A stretch of DNA of 64,000 bases from Defluviitaleaceae bacterium (GTDB lineage: Bacteria > Bacillota > Clostridia > Lachnospirales > WQUN01). The position numbers were made by a program, and so were the translations under genes. Within the stretch, counting starts at the first letter, position 1; every line of letters begins with the position of its first letter. A model generated the notes under the pieces. The model saw nothing but the letters and a program-made list of their open reading frames with translations, did no database searches and was not told where the DNA came from. The stretch covers positions 1 to 64,000 of the forward strand of contig WQVF01000010.1 in the NCBI GenBank assembly GCA_009781725.1. Reading direction: 5' to 3'. Positions 6,366-15,550 of the stretch are shown here, one piece after another.

Positions 6366-8981
6366 ATGAAAATAGGAATCGGCATCGATACCGGCGGCAC
6401 GTATACCGACGCGGTTGTTTACAACTTTGAAACCCAAACCATCCTCGGGACAGCCAAGTCCTTGACCACAAAAAACGACCTATCCATCGGCATCTTAAAT
6501 GCAATTGACGGGATTCCTCTGGATCTAGCCAAACAAGCGGAGCTTATATCCCTTTCTACAACTTTGGCTACCAATGCATGTGTCGAGGATAAAGGCGGGC
6601 GGGCAAAGCTTATCTTCTTTGGAGGCAATGCAAAAATAATCAATGAAATCGGGGAAAAATACGGTCTGCCCACCTCCGATGATATGTATATAAAAAATTG
6701 CGCTACAATGTTTTCAGGGGAAGTCGAAAACGAGCCTGATTGGAAGCTGTTCGCCAAGGAAATCGAAAAAGGCTTTGACCACATGGACGGCGTAGGCATT
6801 ATTGAAATGAACGCCATGCGAAACGGTGCCGTCATAGAGAAAAAAGCCAAATCCATTTTCAAGGAAAAACATAATATCCCAGTGGTATGCAGTTATGAGT
6901 TATTCTCGGAGCTCAACTGCCTACAACGCGGGGCAAGCACTCTCCTCAACGCGGGACTTTTCCCGGTTATCAGGGAGTTCCTTGATGCAGTCAAGAGAGC
7001 ACTCATCCTTCGAGGGATAAACGTACCCCTTGCCATTGTCCGCAGCGATGGAAGCTTGATGTCAGAGGAGTTTGCCGCTCTCCGCCCTGTGGAAACTCTC
7101 CTTTGCGGCCCCGCAGCTAGTGCAATCGGTGGTATGCGGCTGTCCGGCAACTCAAACAGCATCATCGTAGACATGGGTGGGACCACCACTGACATTGCCC
7201 TTGTAAAGGATGGTATTCCCGTATCCGTTGTTGACGGTGTTTCTATTGGAAAATGGAAGACATTTGTTGGGGGGCTGTATGTGAAAACCCTCGGCCTTGG
7301 GGGCGACAGCGCGATACACTATTCCGGGGAGAGGTTGTACTTGGAAGATTACCGGGTCACGCCCCTTTGTGTAGTCGCAAAAGAGCATCCTTGCGTCATA
7401 GATAATCTGAAAAACTTACAGCCCAGGAAGCACACGCGTTTTCTGTACGAGCATTACATTCTTATCAAGGATATCAGTGATAATCCCAGGTATACAGACT
7501 TCGAAAAAACCTTTTGCCATGCACTAAATGAAAAACCCCTTCTCGTAAGCGAGGCGGCAGCGGCAGTGGGGAAAGAAATCTACACCCTTGACGTAAAACG
7601 ACTGATAAAAGACGGCGTCGTGCAAATCTGCGGACTTACCCCAACGGATATCATGCACATCAAGGGGGATTTTGACCGCTACCAAACGGAAGCATCCATG
7701 CTAGGTGCTGAGTTCGTTGCATTCAACCTTGACATCTCCATACAGGAGCTCTGTGACCTGGTCTACAACGAGGTAAAGCGAAAGCTACACCTGAACATCG
7801 TAATGGCAATGCTGGAGAATAAATATCCTGACTATATGAAAAGGGGAATAAGCAGCGATATCGAAGGGTTTATCAACGACAACTACAAGGCCGCCAAGCA
7901 AGGGGCCCGTGACCCTATGCTCTCATCCATGTTCCGCACAGAGTACTCCCTAGTTGGGATTGGCGCGCCGATTCATGTTTTCTTAGATGACATTGCAAAA
8001 ACACTCGGTACATCTTCCGTTATCACAAAGCATCATGAGGTAGCCAATGCACTAGGAGCTGTTATGGGGAGTGTCAGTGCATCCTTTACCGTTGAAATCA
8101 AACCTAATAATAATGCCGAATCTACAACAGGATATACGGTTTTTGGAAATGACGGTGCAATAATCTTCGAAGAAATGAATGACGCAATGGAATATGCCAC
8201 TTCTCAAGCAAAAGAGGGAGCAGAATCCGAAGCCGTAAGGCGAGGCGCGGCTGGCAATCTTACCGTTACATTAGAAACTAATAGTCATGATGCACCATCA
8301 AGGGATGGGTTCATATACTTGGGCACGGCGGTTACCGCCCATGCAGTAGGTTCAGCAGGGTTTTCCGGCTCCACACCGGCAGTGGCTCATTCTAAGGGAA
8401 TCGAAAAAACCAAGCCAACAACAAAAGCTCCATCCACTAAGCAAACCCAATACAATACGGAGAAGCTTGTACAAGAAGCCCTGGACTTAGGTTTCTCCCA
8501 AGCTGGAGAGCTAAACATAAAATCCCTGGTATTTATGCCGGAAGTCAAGGCCATGTGCGCCGTTTGCCCCCAATACGGCAAAAACTGGCGATGCCCTCCT
8601 GGCTGCGGCAGCGTTGAAGAGGCAGCAGCGGAAACCGTAAAGTACTCCTATGGTCTAGTTGTCCAGACAATAGGGCATATGGAAGATGATTTTGACCACG
8701 AAACAATCGAAGGCACCAGCAAAAAGCATAATCAAAACTTTGCTTTGCTGGTAGAGTCCCTAAAAAAACAATATCCCGATGTCCTTCCCATGGGAGCGGG
8801 GACTTGTAGCATATGTAAATCTTGCTCATATCCAGACTCGCCCTGCCGGTTCCCGGATAAAGCAATATCCTCTATGGAAGCTTATGGCTTGCTTGTGAGC
8901 AGGGTCTGCACATTGTCCGGCATCCCATATAACAACGGAAAATCCACAATCACATTTACGAGCTGCTATCTGCTTATGTAA
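6366..8981 (+). CDS. Hydantoinase/oxoprolinase-type (HyuA) ATPase fused to a DUF2284-like metal-binding domain
   Basis: Translation starts at ATG 6366, with AAGGAG 7 bases upstream, giving 871 residues. Residues 1 to about 620 are a HyuA/acetone-carboxylase-beta fold of the ASKHA ATPases. They carry the phosphate-1 loop GIDTGGTYTDAVV and phosphate-2 motif VDMGGTTTDIALV. A Thr/Pro/Lys-rich linker (about 680-705) joins a second domain from about 705 on. This domain is rich in Cys: CAVCPQYGKNWRCPPGCG starting at C731, then CSICKSCSYPDSPCRFP. The pattern matches DUF2284, a predicted metal-binding protein often found near corrinoid proteins. The substrate cannot be told from sequence. An ATP-driven carbonyl or amide activation, or reactivation of a cofactor protein, are possible inferences. 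A GntR/LacI-type regulator follows 79 bp downstream. Confidence 0.85.
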   Translation: MKIGIGIDTGGTYTDAVVYNFETQTILGTAKSLTTKNDLSIGILNAIDGIPLDLAKQAELISLSTTLATNACVEDKGGRAKLIFFGGNAKIINEIGEKYGLPTSDDMYIKNCATMFSGEVENEPDWKLFAKEIEKGFDHMDGVGIIEMNAMRNGAVIEKKAKSIFKEKHNIPVVCSYELFSELNCLQRGASTLLNAGLFPVIREFLDAVKRALILRGINVPLAIVRSDGSLMSEEFAALRPVETLLCGPAASAIGGMRLSGNSNSIIVDMGGTTTDIALVKDGIPVSVVDGVSIGKWKTFVGGLYVKTLGLGGDSAIHYSGERLYLEDYRVTPLCVVAKEHPCVIDNLKNLQPRKHTRFLYEHYILIKDISDNPRYTDFEKTFCHALNEKPLLVSEAAAAVGKEIYTLDVKRLIKDGVVQICGLTPTDIMHIKGDFDRYQTEASMLGAEFVAFNLDISIQELCDLVYNEVKRKLHLNIVMAMLENKYPDYMKRGISSDIEGFINDNYKAAKQGARDPMLSSMFRTEYSLVGIGAPIHVFLDDIAKTLGTSSVITKHHEVANALGAVMGSVSASFTVEIKPNNNAESTTGYTVFGNDGAIIFEEMNDAMEYATSQAKEGAESEAVRRGAAGNLTVTLETNSHDAPSRDGFIYLGTAVTAHAVGSAGFSGSTPAVAHSKGIEKTKPTTKAPSTKQTQYNTEKLVQEALDLGFSQAGELNIKSLVFMPEVKAMCAVCPQYGKNWRCPPGCGSVEEAAAETVKYSYGLVVQTIGHMEDDFDHETIEGTSKKHNQNFALLVESLKKQYPDVLPMGAGTCSICKSCSYPDSPCRFPDKAISSMEAYGLLVSRVCTLSGIPYNNGKSTITFTSCYLLM

Positions 8982-9060
8982 ATAGTCATTATGCTCTCTT
9001 CACATCATATGACTTATATGGTATATATGTATGCAATCATAGACCATCAGGAGCAACCAT

Positions 9061-10203
9061 ATGACAAACAGCGGGGAACCACTCTATAAGCAGATATGCG
9101 ACCAACTACGCAAAGATATCCAAACAGGTAAGTTCAAGGCGGGGCAGCGTCTGCCTACTGAAAAAGAGCTATGCCAAATGTACCATGTAAGCCGTATAAC
9201 CAGCAAAAAAGCTCTGAATCTATTGGCGGAAGAGAATCTTATAACACGCATAAAAGGCAAAGGCTCTTTTGTTTACCATAATCAAAACGATGCTAATCCG
9301 CAACCCTTGAATGACCGAAAAATACCTGTGATTGGCGTTATTATGTCAGTATATGACAATTCCTATGGGCGAGAATTGTTGGCAGCAATAGAGGAAAATT
9401 GCAGAAAAAAAAATGTATTGTGCATGTTTTACCGCTCCCTAGGGGATCAACAAGTCGAAGGGAAGGCCCTGGACGATTTTATTAGCTATGGCGTTGATGG
9501 AATTATTATCATGCCGGTACATGGAGTGTATTACAACGCTAAGATACTTCAACTTGTCCTTAACGACTTTCCTATTGTAGTTGTTGATCGGGACTTAAAG
9601 GGTATACCAACTCACTTTGTTGGCACAGACCATTTATCTGCCACAGAGCAAGCAATGGACTATCTAATTCAAGCCGGACACCGACAAATAGGTATATGTG
9701 CTCCAAATTATAAGGACACCTCATCAGTAGAAGATCGTATAGAAGGCGCACAGCGCAGCCTGCAAAAAAACAATATCCATCTTGATACATCATTGATTTT
9801 CACAGAGAATCTTGACCTATCACCGGTTTATTCAAGTTCAGAGTCTTTTATTAAGGACCGCCAAATTATCATGAAATACCTAAAAAACAACAAGGGCATG
9901 ACCGCCGCCTTTGCTATCAACTATTCAACCGCACTGCTTATTAAAAGCGCAATCGAAGAACTGGGACTCTCTGTGCCAGATGACTTCAATATTATATGCT
10001 TTGACAGTCCAACTATGGAAATCCCAGGCACCTACTTCTTTACTCATATGCGACAAATGGAAGATGAGTTGGGCAAAAGAGCATTTGAGCTATTGTGCAA
10101 TCTAATGCAAGGAGAGCTTATTGGGAGAACCACCAAAATCGAAATAGAAGCGAAGCTAATAGTGGGAAGCAGTACAAAACCAGTCACACATACTAATAAA
10201 TAG
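9061..10203 (+). CDS. GntR-headed, LacI-type sugar-responsive regulator (AraR-like)
   Basis: The 380-residue product has an N-terminal GntR winged helix (about 1-72, with LPTEKELCQMYHVSRITSKKAL). It is fused to a periplasmic-binding-protein-like sugar sensor (about 80-375, IPVIGVIMSVYDN onward, with VDRDLKG and PDDFNIICFD). This is the AraR architecture: repression of a sugar operon, relieved by a bound sugar or sugar phosphate. AGGAGC precedes the ATG. It faces the ABC importer genes 190 bp downstream and very likely controls them. The inducer cannot be read from the sequence. Confidence 0.9.
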   Translation: MTNSGEPLYKQICDQLRKDIQTGKFKAGQRLPTEKELCQMYHVSRITSKKALNLLAEENLITRIKGKGSFVYHNQNDANPQPLNDRKIPVIGVIMSVYDNSYGRELLAAIEENCRKKNVLCMFYRSLGDQQVEGKALDDFISYGVDGIIIMPVHGVYYNAKILQLVLNDFPIVVVDRDLKGIPTHFVGTDHLSATEQAMDYLIQAGHRQIGICAPNYKDTSSVEDRIEGAQRSLQKNNIHLDTSLIFTENLDLSPVYSSSESFIKDRQIIMKYLKNNKGMTAAFAINYSTALLIKSAIEELGLSVPDDFNIICFDSPTMEIPGTYFFTHMRQMEDELGKRAFELLCNLMQGELIGRTTKIEIEAKLIVGSSTKPVTHTNK

Positions 10204-10289
10204 CAGGGTTTCACAGTGCGAAATAGTATAAAATGCACAGGAAACAATAGACATATTTATTTTTATATCAGCAACTATAAAATGATATG

Positions 10290-10318
10290 TTGACTGCACA
10301 TGGTATAAGGTTTATTAT
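10290..10318 (+). promoter_or_regulatory. Promoter of the ABC importer operon
   Basis: TTGACT (10290-10295), a 17-bp spacer and TATTAT (10313-10318) lie about 80 bp before the first permease gene. This is the natural target of the regulator encoded just upstream. No clear palindromic operator was seen. Confidence 0.5.
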
Positions 10319-10395
10319 GTAACAACACTGTAATATAACGAAGCAAAAGTACATCTGCCATAGGGGCAGATTGACTATGGTAAGACAAAAGGAAG

Positions 10396-11370
10396 ATGGT
10401 GAGGGGTATGAGTCTGGGGCGTAAAAAGGATAAAACCGTAGCCGCGACCGCAGGCCGTAGGAGGAAAAGGCGTGAAGGATTTATCCTGTTTGCAATGGCC
10501 TTTCCACTTATAGCATTGTCATTTGCGTTTACTTATCTTCCACTCCATGGGTGGATTTATGCCTTCTATGATTTTAGGCCAGGGTTTACGTTGGCTCAAT
10601 CTGAGTTTGTAGGCTTTCACTGGTTCACTGTTCTGTTCGATAACCCAATTCGGGTTCAGCAGATTTTGCAGGTGTTACGCAATACATTTGCTATGAGCGG
10701 TCTTGCCATTGCGTTTTCATGGTTCCCTGTTGCCTTTGCTTTGCTTTTATCCGAAATACGAAGCACCGGGATGAAAAAGGGTATTCAGGTTCTTACAACG
10801 CTGCCTCATTATATTAGCTGGGTTTTGGTATTTGCCATGGCCTTTGCAATGCTCTCTACTGATGGAATGGTCAATAATCTACTTATGTCCCTTGGGTTAA
10901 TTGATACCCCCATTCAGTTCCTTCGAGCATCCGGTCCTAGAGTCTGGGGCATTATGACCGCCTGGGGCGTTTGGAAGAGCTTTGGTTTTGGCGCAATAAT
11001 TTATCTCGCCGCAATATCAGGCCTTGACCAAGAGCTGTTTGAGGCGGCGCGGGTGGATGGTGCCGGCAGGTTCCGTCTTATTTGGCATATTTCTATCCCA
11101 GGTATTCTTCCAACCTATATGGTCCTACTTCTTTTGGCAATAGCCAATTTCTTAAACAATGGCTTCGAGCAGTTTTTCTTATTCGAAAACGCTTTTAATG
11201 TCCGGCACATAGAAGTTCTGGATTTGTATGTTTATAACCTGAGCTTCCGCGGGCGATCATTTTCTCTTGCAACAGCGATAAGCATGATGCGGAGCGTTAT
11301 AAGTGTAATAATGCTATTTTCTATTAATTGGCTGTCCAAGCTACTGCGCGGCGGCGAATCAATTATATAG
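10396..11370 (+). CDS. ABC sugar importer permease, LplB/YteP type
   Basis: This is a membrane permease of about 320 residues with six predicted transmembrane helices, after a very basic cytoplasmic N-terminus (GRRRKRREG). The EAA loop EAARVDGAGRFRLIWHISIP, which docks the ATPase subunit, is present at about residues 215-234. LplB/YteP homologues import complex oligosaccharides, including rhamnogalacturonan fragments in Bacillus. An alternative ATG at 10408 is possible. It is cotranscribed with the second permease (11-bp gap) and the lipoprotein. No ATPase gene is linked, so a shared MsmX-like ATPase is inferred. Confidence 0.93.
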   Translation: MVRGMSLGRKKDKTVAATAGRRRKRREGFILFAMAFPLIALSFAFTYLPLHGWIYAFYDFRPGFTLAQSEFVGFHWFTVLFDNPIRVQQILQVLRNTFAMSGLAIAFSWFPVAFALLLSEIRSTGMKKGIQVLTTLPHYISWVLVFAMAFAMLSTDGMVNNLLMSLGLIDTPIQFLRASGPRVWGIMTAWGVWKSFGFGAIIYLAAISGLDQELFEAARVDGAGRFRLIWHISIPGILPTYMVLLLLAIANFLNNGFEQFFLFENAFNVRHIEVLDLYVYNLSFRGRSFSLATAISMMRSVISVIMLFSINWLSKLLRGGESII

Positions 11371-11381
11371 GGGGCGCGAAT

Positions 11382-12299
11382 ATGGATAATAAAGGAATTA
11401 AGCACCCCATGACTGTGGGCAACGCAGTATTCAACATTTTTAACTATACATTTCTAATTATTCTCACTCTGCTCTGCATCTATCCATTTTATTATGTATT
11501 CATCAATTCCATAAGTGCCAATGAGTTAAGTGCCAGGGGCGACATTATCTTTGTTCCCAGACAAGTGCATATCACCAACTATTTACAAGTTATAAGGCTG
11601 CCGGGGCTTCCCAGAGCCGCTTTTATCTCTGTGTCGCGTACTGTACTAGGTACTGCGTTTTCGGTACTGGCTTGCGGCTTTTTGGGTTACTTATTTACGA
11701 AGCCCATGTGGGGCAGAAAGTTTTGGTATAGGCTCTTGGTAGCATCCATGTATGTGAACGCAGGGCTTATCCCATACTTTATAACATTATTCAGAATGGG
11801 TTTTATGAATAGCTTCTGGGTTTATGTCATCCCACTCATTGTTCAACCTTTCTGTGTGTTGTTAGTCAAGACTTATGTGGAATCAACACCAATCTCTTTG
11901 CAAGAATCGGCAGAAATGGACGGAGCAGGACCGTTACGGATTTTCTTTTATATTATCTTGCCACTGTCAAAGCCCATACTTGCCACGGTTGCTATCTTGG
12001 TTGCCGTGGGACAATGGAACGCATTTATGGATACTCTTCTTTTTGTAACTAATCAATCTTTATGGACGATGCAGTTTATCCTCCAACAGTATCTCAATGA
12101 CGCACACAGGCTTGCCCAGCAGATTTTAGCTATGGATGGTCAGATTGATTTCGCATTGATACAGCGTATGCAAGCTCAGACTCCAATGTCTGTAAGGATG
12201 ACAGTAACAATGATTGTTACATTCCCTATACTTCTTGTCTACCCATTTTTCCAACGTTATTTTACTAAAGGTATCATGATTGGTGCCGTAAAAGGTTAA
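11382..12299 (+). CDS. ABC sugar importer permease, YtcP type
   Basis: The 305-residue second permease of the importer starts at ATG 11382, with GGGGGCG upstream. It has six transmembrane helices. The EAA motif ESAEMDGAGPLRIFFYIILP lies about residues 180-199. The C-terminal FQRYFTKGIMIGAVKG is typical of CarB/YtcP carbohydrate permeases. It forms a heterodimer with the preceding protein. The operon continues to the lipoprotein, though a 104-bp palindromic repeat lies in the 156-bp gap between them. Confidence 0.93.
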   Translation: MDNKGIKHPMTVGNAVFNIFNYTFLIILTLLCIYPFYYVFINSISANELSARGDIIFVPRQVHITNYLQVIRLPGLPRAAFISVSRTVLGTAFSVLACGFLGYLFTKPMWGRKFWYRLLVASMYVNAGLIPYFITLFRMGFMNSFWVYVIPLIVQPFCVLLVKTYVESTPISLQESAEMDGAGPLRIFFYIILPLSKPILATVAILVAVGQWNAFMDTLLFVTNQSLWTMQFILQQYLNDAHRLAQQILAMDGQIDFALIQRMQAQTPMSVRMTVTMIVTFPILLVYPFFQRYFTKGIMIGAVKG

Positions 12300-12333
12300 G
12301 GAGAAACTCCGCACATGCGGGTTTACAATAAGC

Positions 12334-12437
12334 TATAGCGAATTAGTTCGAAATCAGTCCCGCCTGTCGCCGAAAACGCGCTAAAGCGTTCGCGATTTTC
12401 GGCTCGGTCAGGACTGTTTCTGATTTAACTCGCTATA
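12334..12437. repeat. 104-bp palindromic element, copy 1
   Basis: The ends are TATAGCGAAT and (A)CTCGCTATA. The arms carry AATCAGTCC...CCTGTCGCCGAAAA and the inverse TTTTCGGCTCGGTC...GGACTG. The whole unit folds on itself. Close copies lie at 20950-21054 (opposite orientation) and 27142-27245. It sits inside the importer operon, just ahead of the lipoprotein ribosome binding site. Confidence 0.9.
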
Positions 12438-12455
12438 AGTAAAAAGGAGGCTAAC

Positions 12456-14306
12456 ATGAAACGTATGTTGACAAAGTCTTTGGTACTGGCTCTGGTGCTG
12501 GCACTCTTAGCAGTGATAGCAATTGGTTGCGGAAGAAACGGCGATGAAGATGACACAACCCCAGATCCAACAGTAGCACCGGCAGAGGTTGATCCACCGG
12601 ATGTAGACCTACCGGAACCATACGTCCCAGTAGTAGAAGACGACTGGGTAAGACCCGAAAACCACATTACAGTGGATATATTTGGTCGTGCCGGTATCGG
12701 ACATATCGGCCTGCTTGAAGGCTGGTTTGGGCAGATAATTTACGATAGGTTTAACATGACCATCAATCAGATTTCCGACCCGGGTGGCGAGAACCAATTG
12801 TTATGGGATACCCGTATGATGGCAAGAGATCTTGGAGACCTCGTAATCTTCAGTCCATCAGACATTGACGATTTAACGGAACTAGGCTTGATTTTAGACA
12901 TCACCGATATGGTTGAAACAATGATGCCATTCTACACAGCTCAATTCCCAGCCGGTGTTGCTCGTACTCGTACCTTGGGTGATGGCAGAATCTTTGGTGT
13001 AGCCACCGCGGTTTCTACACAAACTCCTGGCTCACCTTATACAGACGGGCATCATATTTCCCGCTCCCCCTTTATGCGTCAAGATTTGTATTTCGCCATT
13101 GGCGCGCCTCCAATCAATACATTGGAAGACCTGCCAGGTGTACTTGCACAAATGCGTGACCATGCTCCTTACACTGCAAACGGGAACCCTGTATATGGCT
13201 TCCAAATGTGGGGAACATGGTGTGGCGGCGATGTATATCTTGCCAATGTCCTCTGGTTTAACAGAATGTATGGTCTGTATCAGTTTGGCCATACCGGTAA
13301 CATTGACCGTATCAATCAGACATTTGAGCATATTTTTGACGAAGACGGTTATTACAAGCGCGCGCTCAGGATGCTCTTCGAAGCTAATCAGCTAGGTCTT
13401 ATTGACCCTGATTCTCCAATTCAAGGCGACGATGTAATCTGGACTAAAGCTGAAGAGGGTCAGCTTCTCTTCTCATGGTATTCATGGTTTGGCATGGGCT
13501 TTAATAGCCCAGAAAATGTAGAAAATGCAATGGGAATGGCATTTATCCCCATTATGGATCAAACAATCTACGCGCCCTCAATCCATCAAGACGGTCGTGG
13601 TCGTGATTTGATTGGTATTGGCTATAACACGGAAGATCCAGAGCGTCTTATAGCTTTCTTGGACTGGTTGGCCTCACCAGATGTTTTCCAAACTATACAT
13701 GCAGGTCCGGAAGGCTTGACATGGGAAATTGTAGACGGCGAGCCTATGGTTACAACATTTGGTGTTGAAGCCGGCGTTCATATACAAGCCCATATTGAAG
13801 ATGTTATTGTACCCGCAGAGTGGGGCGGAGGTGTCTATCATCTAGGCGGTTGGAGCAATGCTAGCATAATCCTCAGGCACCGCGGTAGGGAAATTAATCC
13901 GAACACCGGATTTACCTATGACCCTCGTCACTGGCCATCTGCTTATGCCGTTGCTGCTTCTCCACTGGATACAGCATGGCAAGAACACTTTGGTTATGCT
14001 GGTCAGTATGACTTCCTCAGGGCAAATAACATGATAGTTTCATCCGCGCCACATGGATTAGACTTCATTCATCGTCCTGATATACGAGATACCCCACTTG
14101 GTCTTATTCATACCTCCGCAATTGCTGTAACACGTCCTCTCACATGGCGAATGATTTTTGCCGAAGACGAAGCAGAGTTTGACGCACTTTGGGCAGAGAT
14201 GATTGAGACAATCATGGGCTTAGGTTGGCAAGACTTGGTTGACCATGACATGGCTCTTGCAGAGGAATATTTTGCACTGGTTAATGCCTATCATGCAGCT
14301 AATTAA
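12456..14306 (+). CDS. Lipoprotein solute-binding protein of the oligosaccharide importer (LplA/YtcQ type)
   Basis: This 616-residue extracellular binding protein delivers sugar to the LplB/YtcP permease pair. The signal peptide ends in the lipobox AIGC, with lipidated C25, followed by an acidic/Pro linker (about 28-60). The large size (over 500 residues) is typical of the cluster that binds complex oligosaccharides rather than maltose-like sugars. Aromatic residues are abundant in the middle, as in sugar-binding clefts. AAGGAGG precedes the ATG. A strong hairpin follows the gene (14352-14399). Confidence 0.92.
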   Translation: MKRMLTKSLVLALVLALLAVIAIGCGRNGDEDDTTPDPTVAPAEVDPPDVDLPEPYVPVVEDDWVRPENHITVDIFGRAGIGHIGLLEGWFGQIIYDRFNMTINQISDPGGENQLLWDTRMMARDLGDLVIFSPSDIDDLTELGLILDITDMVETMMPFYTAQFPAGVARTRTLGDGRIFGVATAVSTQTPGSPYTDGHHISRSPFMRQDLYFAIGAPPINTLEDLPGVLAQMRDHAPYTANGNPVYGFQMWGTWCGGDVYLANVLWFNRMYGLYQFGHTGNIDRINQTFEHIFDEDGYYKRALRMLFEANQLGLIDPDSPIQGDDVIWTKAEEGQLLFSWYSWFGMGFNSPENVENAMGMAFIPIMDQTIYAPSIHQDGRGRDLIGIGYNTEDPERLIAFLDWLASPDVFQTIHAGPEGLTWEIVDGEPMVTTFGVEAGVHIQAHIEDVIVPAEWGGGVYHLGGWSNASIILRHRGREINPNTGFTYDPRHWPSAYAVAASPLDTAWQEHFGYAGQYDFLRANNMIVSSAPHGLDFIHRPDIRDTPLGLIHTSAIAVTRPLTWRMIFAEDEAEFDALWAEMIETIMGLGWQDLVDHDMALAEEYFALVNAYHAAN

Positions 14307-14351
14307 TATCTTATAATTATTGTAAAGCAGCAAAGCAAATTAGGTATGTGC

Positions 14352-14399
14352 GGGGTGTTTGGATGTTGATGTTAATAATAAATCGACGCCAAACACCCC
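14352..14399 (+). terminator. Strong hairpin after the binding-protein gene
   Basis: GGGGTGTTTGG pairs with CCAAACACCCC, and the stem continues inward (TGTTGA/TCGACG with wobbles). No long T-tract follows, so partial termination or protection of the abundant binding-protein mRNA is more likely than full termination. The next gene starts 34 bp on. Confidence 0.6.
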
Positions 14400-14432
14400 T
14401 TGTGTTATGTTGTGTCATTAGGAGAATCTATT

Positions 14433-15494
14433 ATGCTAAAACTCATCGACATTACGGATTTATATCATCCACATCAGGATGTGGGGGATAATTTCGACCT
14501 TATCATGCCATATGCATTACCGGATATTGATCTTTTGCTTGTGATACTCGACTGTACCGAAAAATTCCGAGAACCTTATGCGGATCATTCCGAATGGCCT
14601 GATTCTTTTGGTCCACGAGAACCCGGCATCATACCAGTAACACAGCTTAACTATATATTTAACCGCAATGTACCTTTCGGAATTAGTCCACTGAATCCCA
14701 TGGTTTCACCTGATGATAAAATGTCCGACATTCCCGGCTATCAGAATCAAGGCGTTGATATGCTTCTTAAGACATTGGATGAAAGCGACGAGCCGGTGGA
14801 TATTGCTGTATATGGGTCGCTCCGCTGTCTTGCTGTTGCATACAACCGTAACCCACAGCTGCTTCTTGAAAAAGTAAGAATGGTTCACATCAGTGCCAGC
14901 TCCTCCACTCCTGACTACTTGGAATGGAATGTTCTTTTGGACCCAAACGCCTTTGTCTGTGTTTTGCGCTCGGAGTTACCCCTCACCTTGTATCCATGTA
15001 AAACAGGCAGTGGGGCGTTTGCGCCATCGGAGTTTTGCACGTATTGGTCGCTTAATGACTTAGGTTTTATTAGGAAAATGGACATGCGTTTACAACAGTA
15101 TCTCTGTTACGCTTTTAACAAATCGCTCCGACATGATTTTTTACGAGTAATGGACGAGGAGCCGGATATTAAGGAGCTAGACAAATTTAGCGGACGGCAA
15201 CATAATGTGTGGGAAACGGCAATTTGGATTGAAATGACAAATAGGATGCTCATCGAAGGGGCAGATGGATGCTTTCGAATCGTGCCCAAGGATGAGGTCA
15301 CACAAACCGACAAAATATTCAAAACCGATATTTTGCCATGTAAGCTTAAGGTGTATGATACAGGGATTTATGAATTTGCGCTTTGTTCAGAAGAAAAAAC
15401 AAACAAATTCATTTATAGAATTAGTGACCCAATTGGGCAAGAAAAAGCACTAAATGAGGCACTGGGGGCACTGTATACATCATTCAAACCTTAG
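14433..15494 (+). CDS. Nucleoside-hydrolase-like protein of the sugar locus
   Basis: The 353-residue product starts at ATG 14433 with AGGAG 8 bases upstream. The N-terminus (TDLYHPHQDVGDNFDLIMPY, then ALPDIDLLLVILD) and middle (VYGSLRCLAVAYNRNPQLL) follow the layout of inosine/uridine nucleoside hydrolases. The canonical DxDPGxDD calcium-binding signature is replaced by variants such as HQDVGDNFD. No signal peptide is seen, so it is cytoplasmic. Its position between the importer and a GH88 enzyme suggests hydrolysis of an N- or O-glycosidic sugar derivative, which is inference. The family assignment is tentative. Confidence 0.6.
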   Translation: MLKLIDITDLYHPHQDVGDNFDLIMPYALPDIDLLLVILDCTEKFREPYADHSEWPDSFGPREPGIIPVTQLNYIFNRNVPFGISPLNPMVSPDDKMSDIPGYQNQGVDMLLKTLDESDEPVDIAVYGSLRCLAVAYNRNPQLLLEKVRMVHISASSSTPDYLEWNVLLDPNAFVCVLRSELPLTLYPCKTGSGAFAPSEFCTYWSLNDLGFIRKMDMRLQQYLCYAFNKSLRHDFLRVMDEEPDIKELDKFSGRQHNVWETAIWIEMTNRMLIEGADGCFRIVPKDEVTQTDKIFKTDILPCKLKVYDTGIYEFALCSEEKTNKFIYRISDPIGQEKALNEALGALYTSFKP

Positions 15495-15550
15495 TATCAC
15501 ATGTGTATACCTGCGAAATATAATAAATCATATACTTGGAGGAAAAGACA

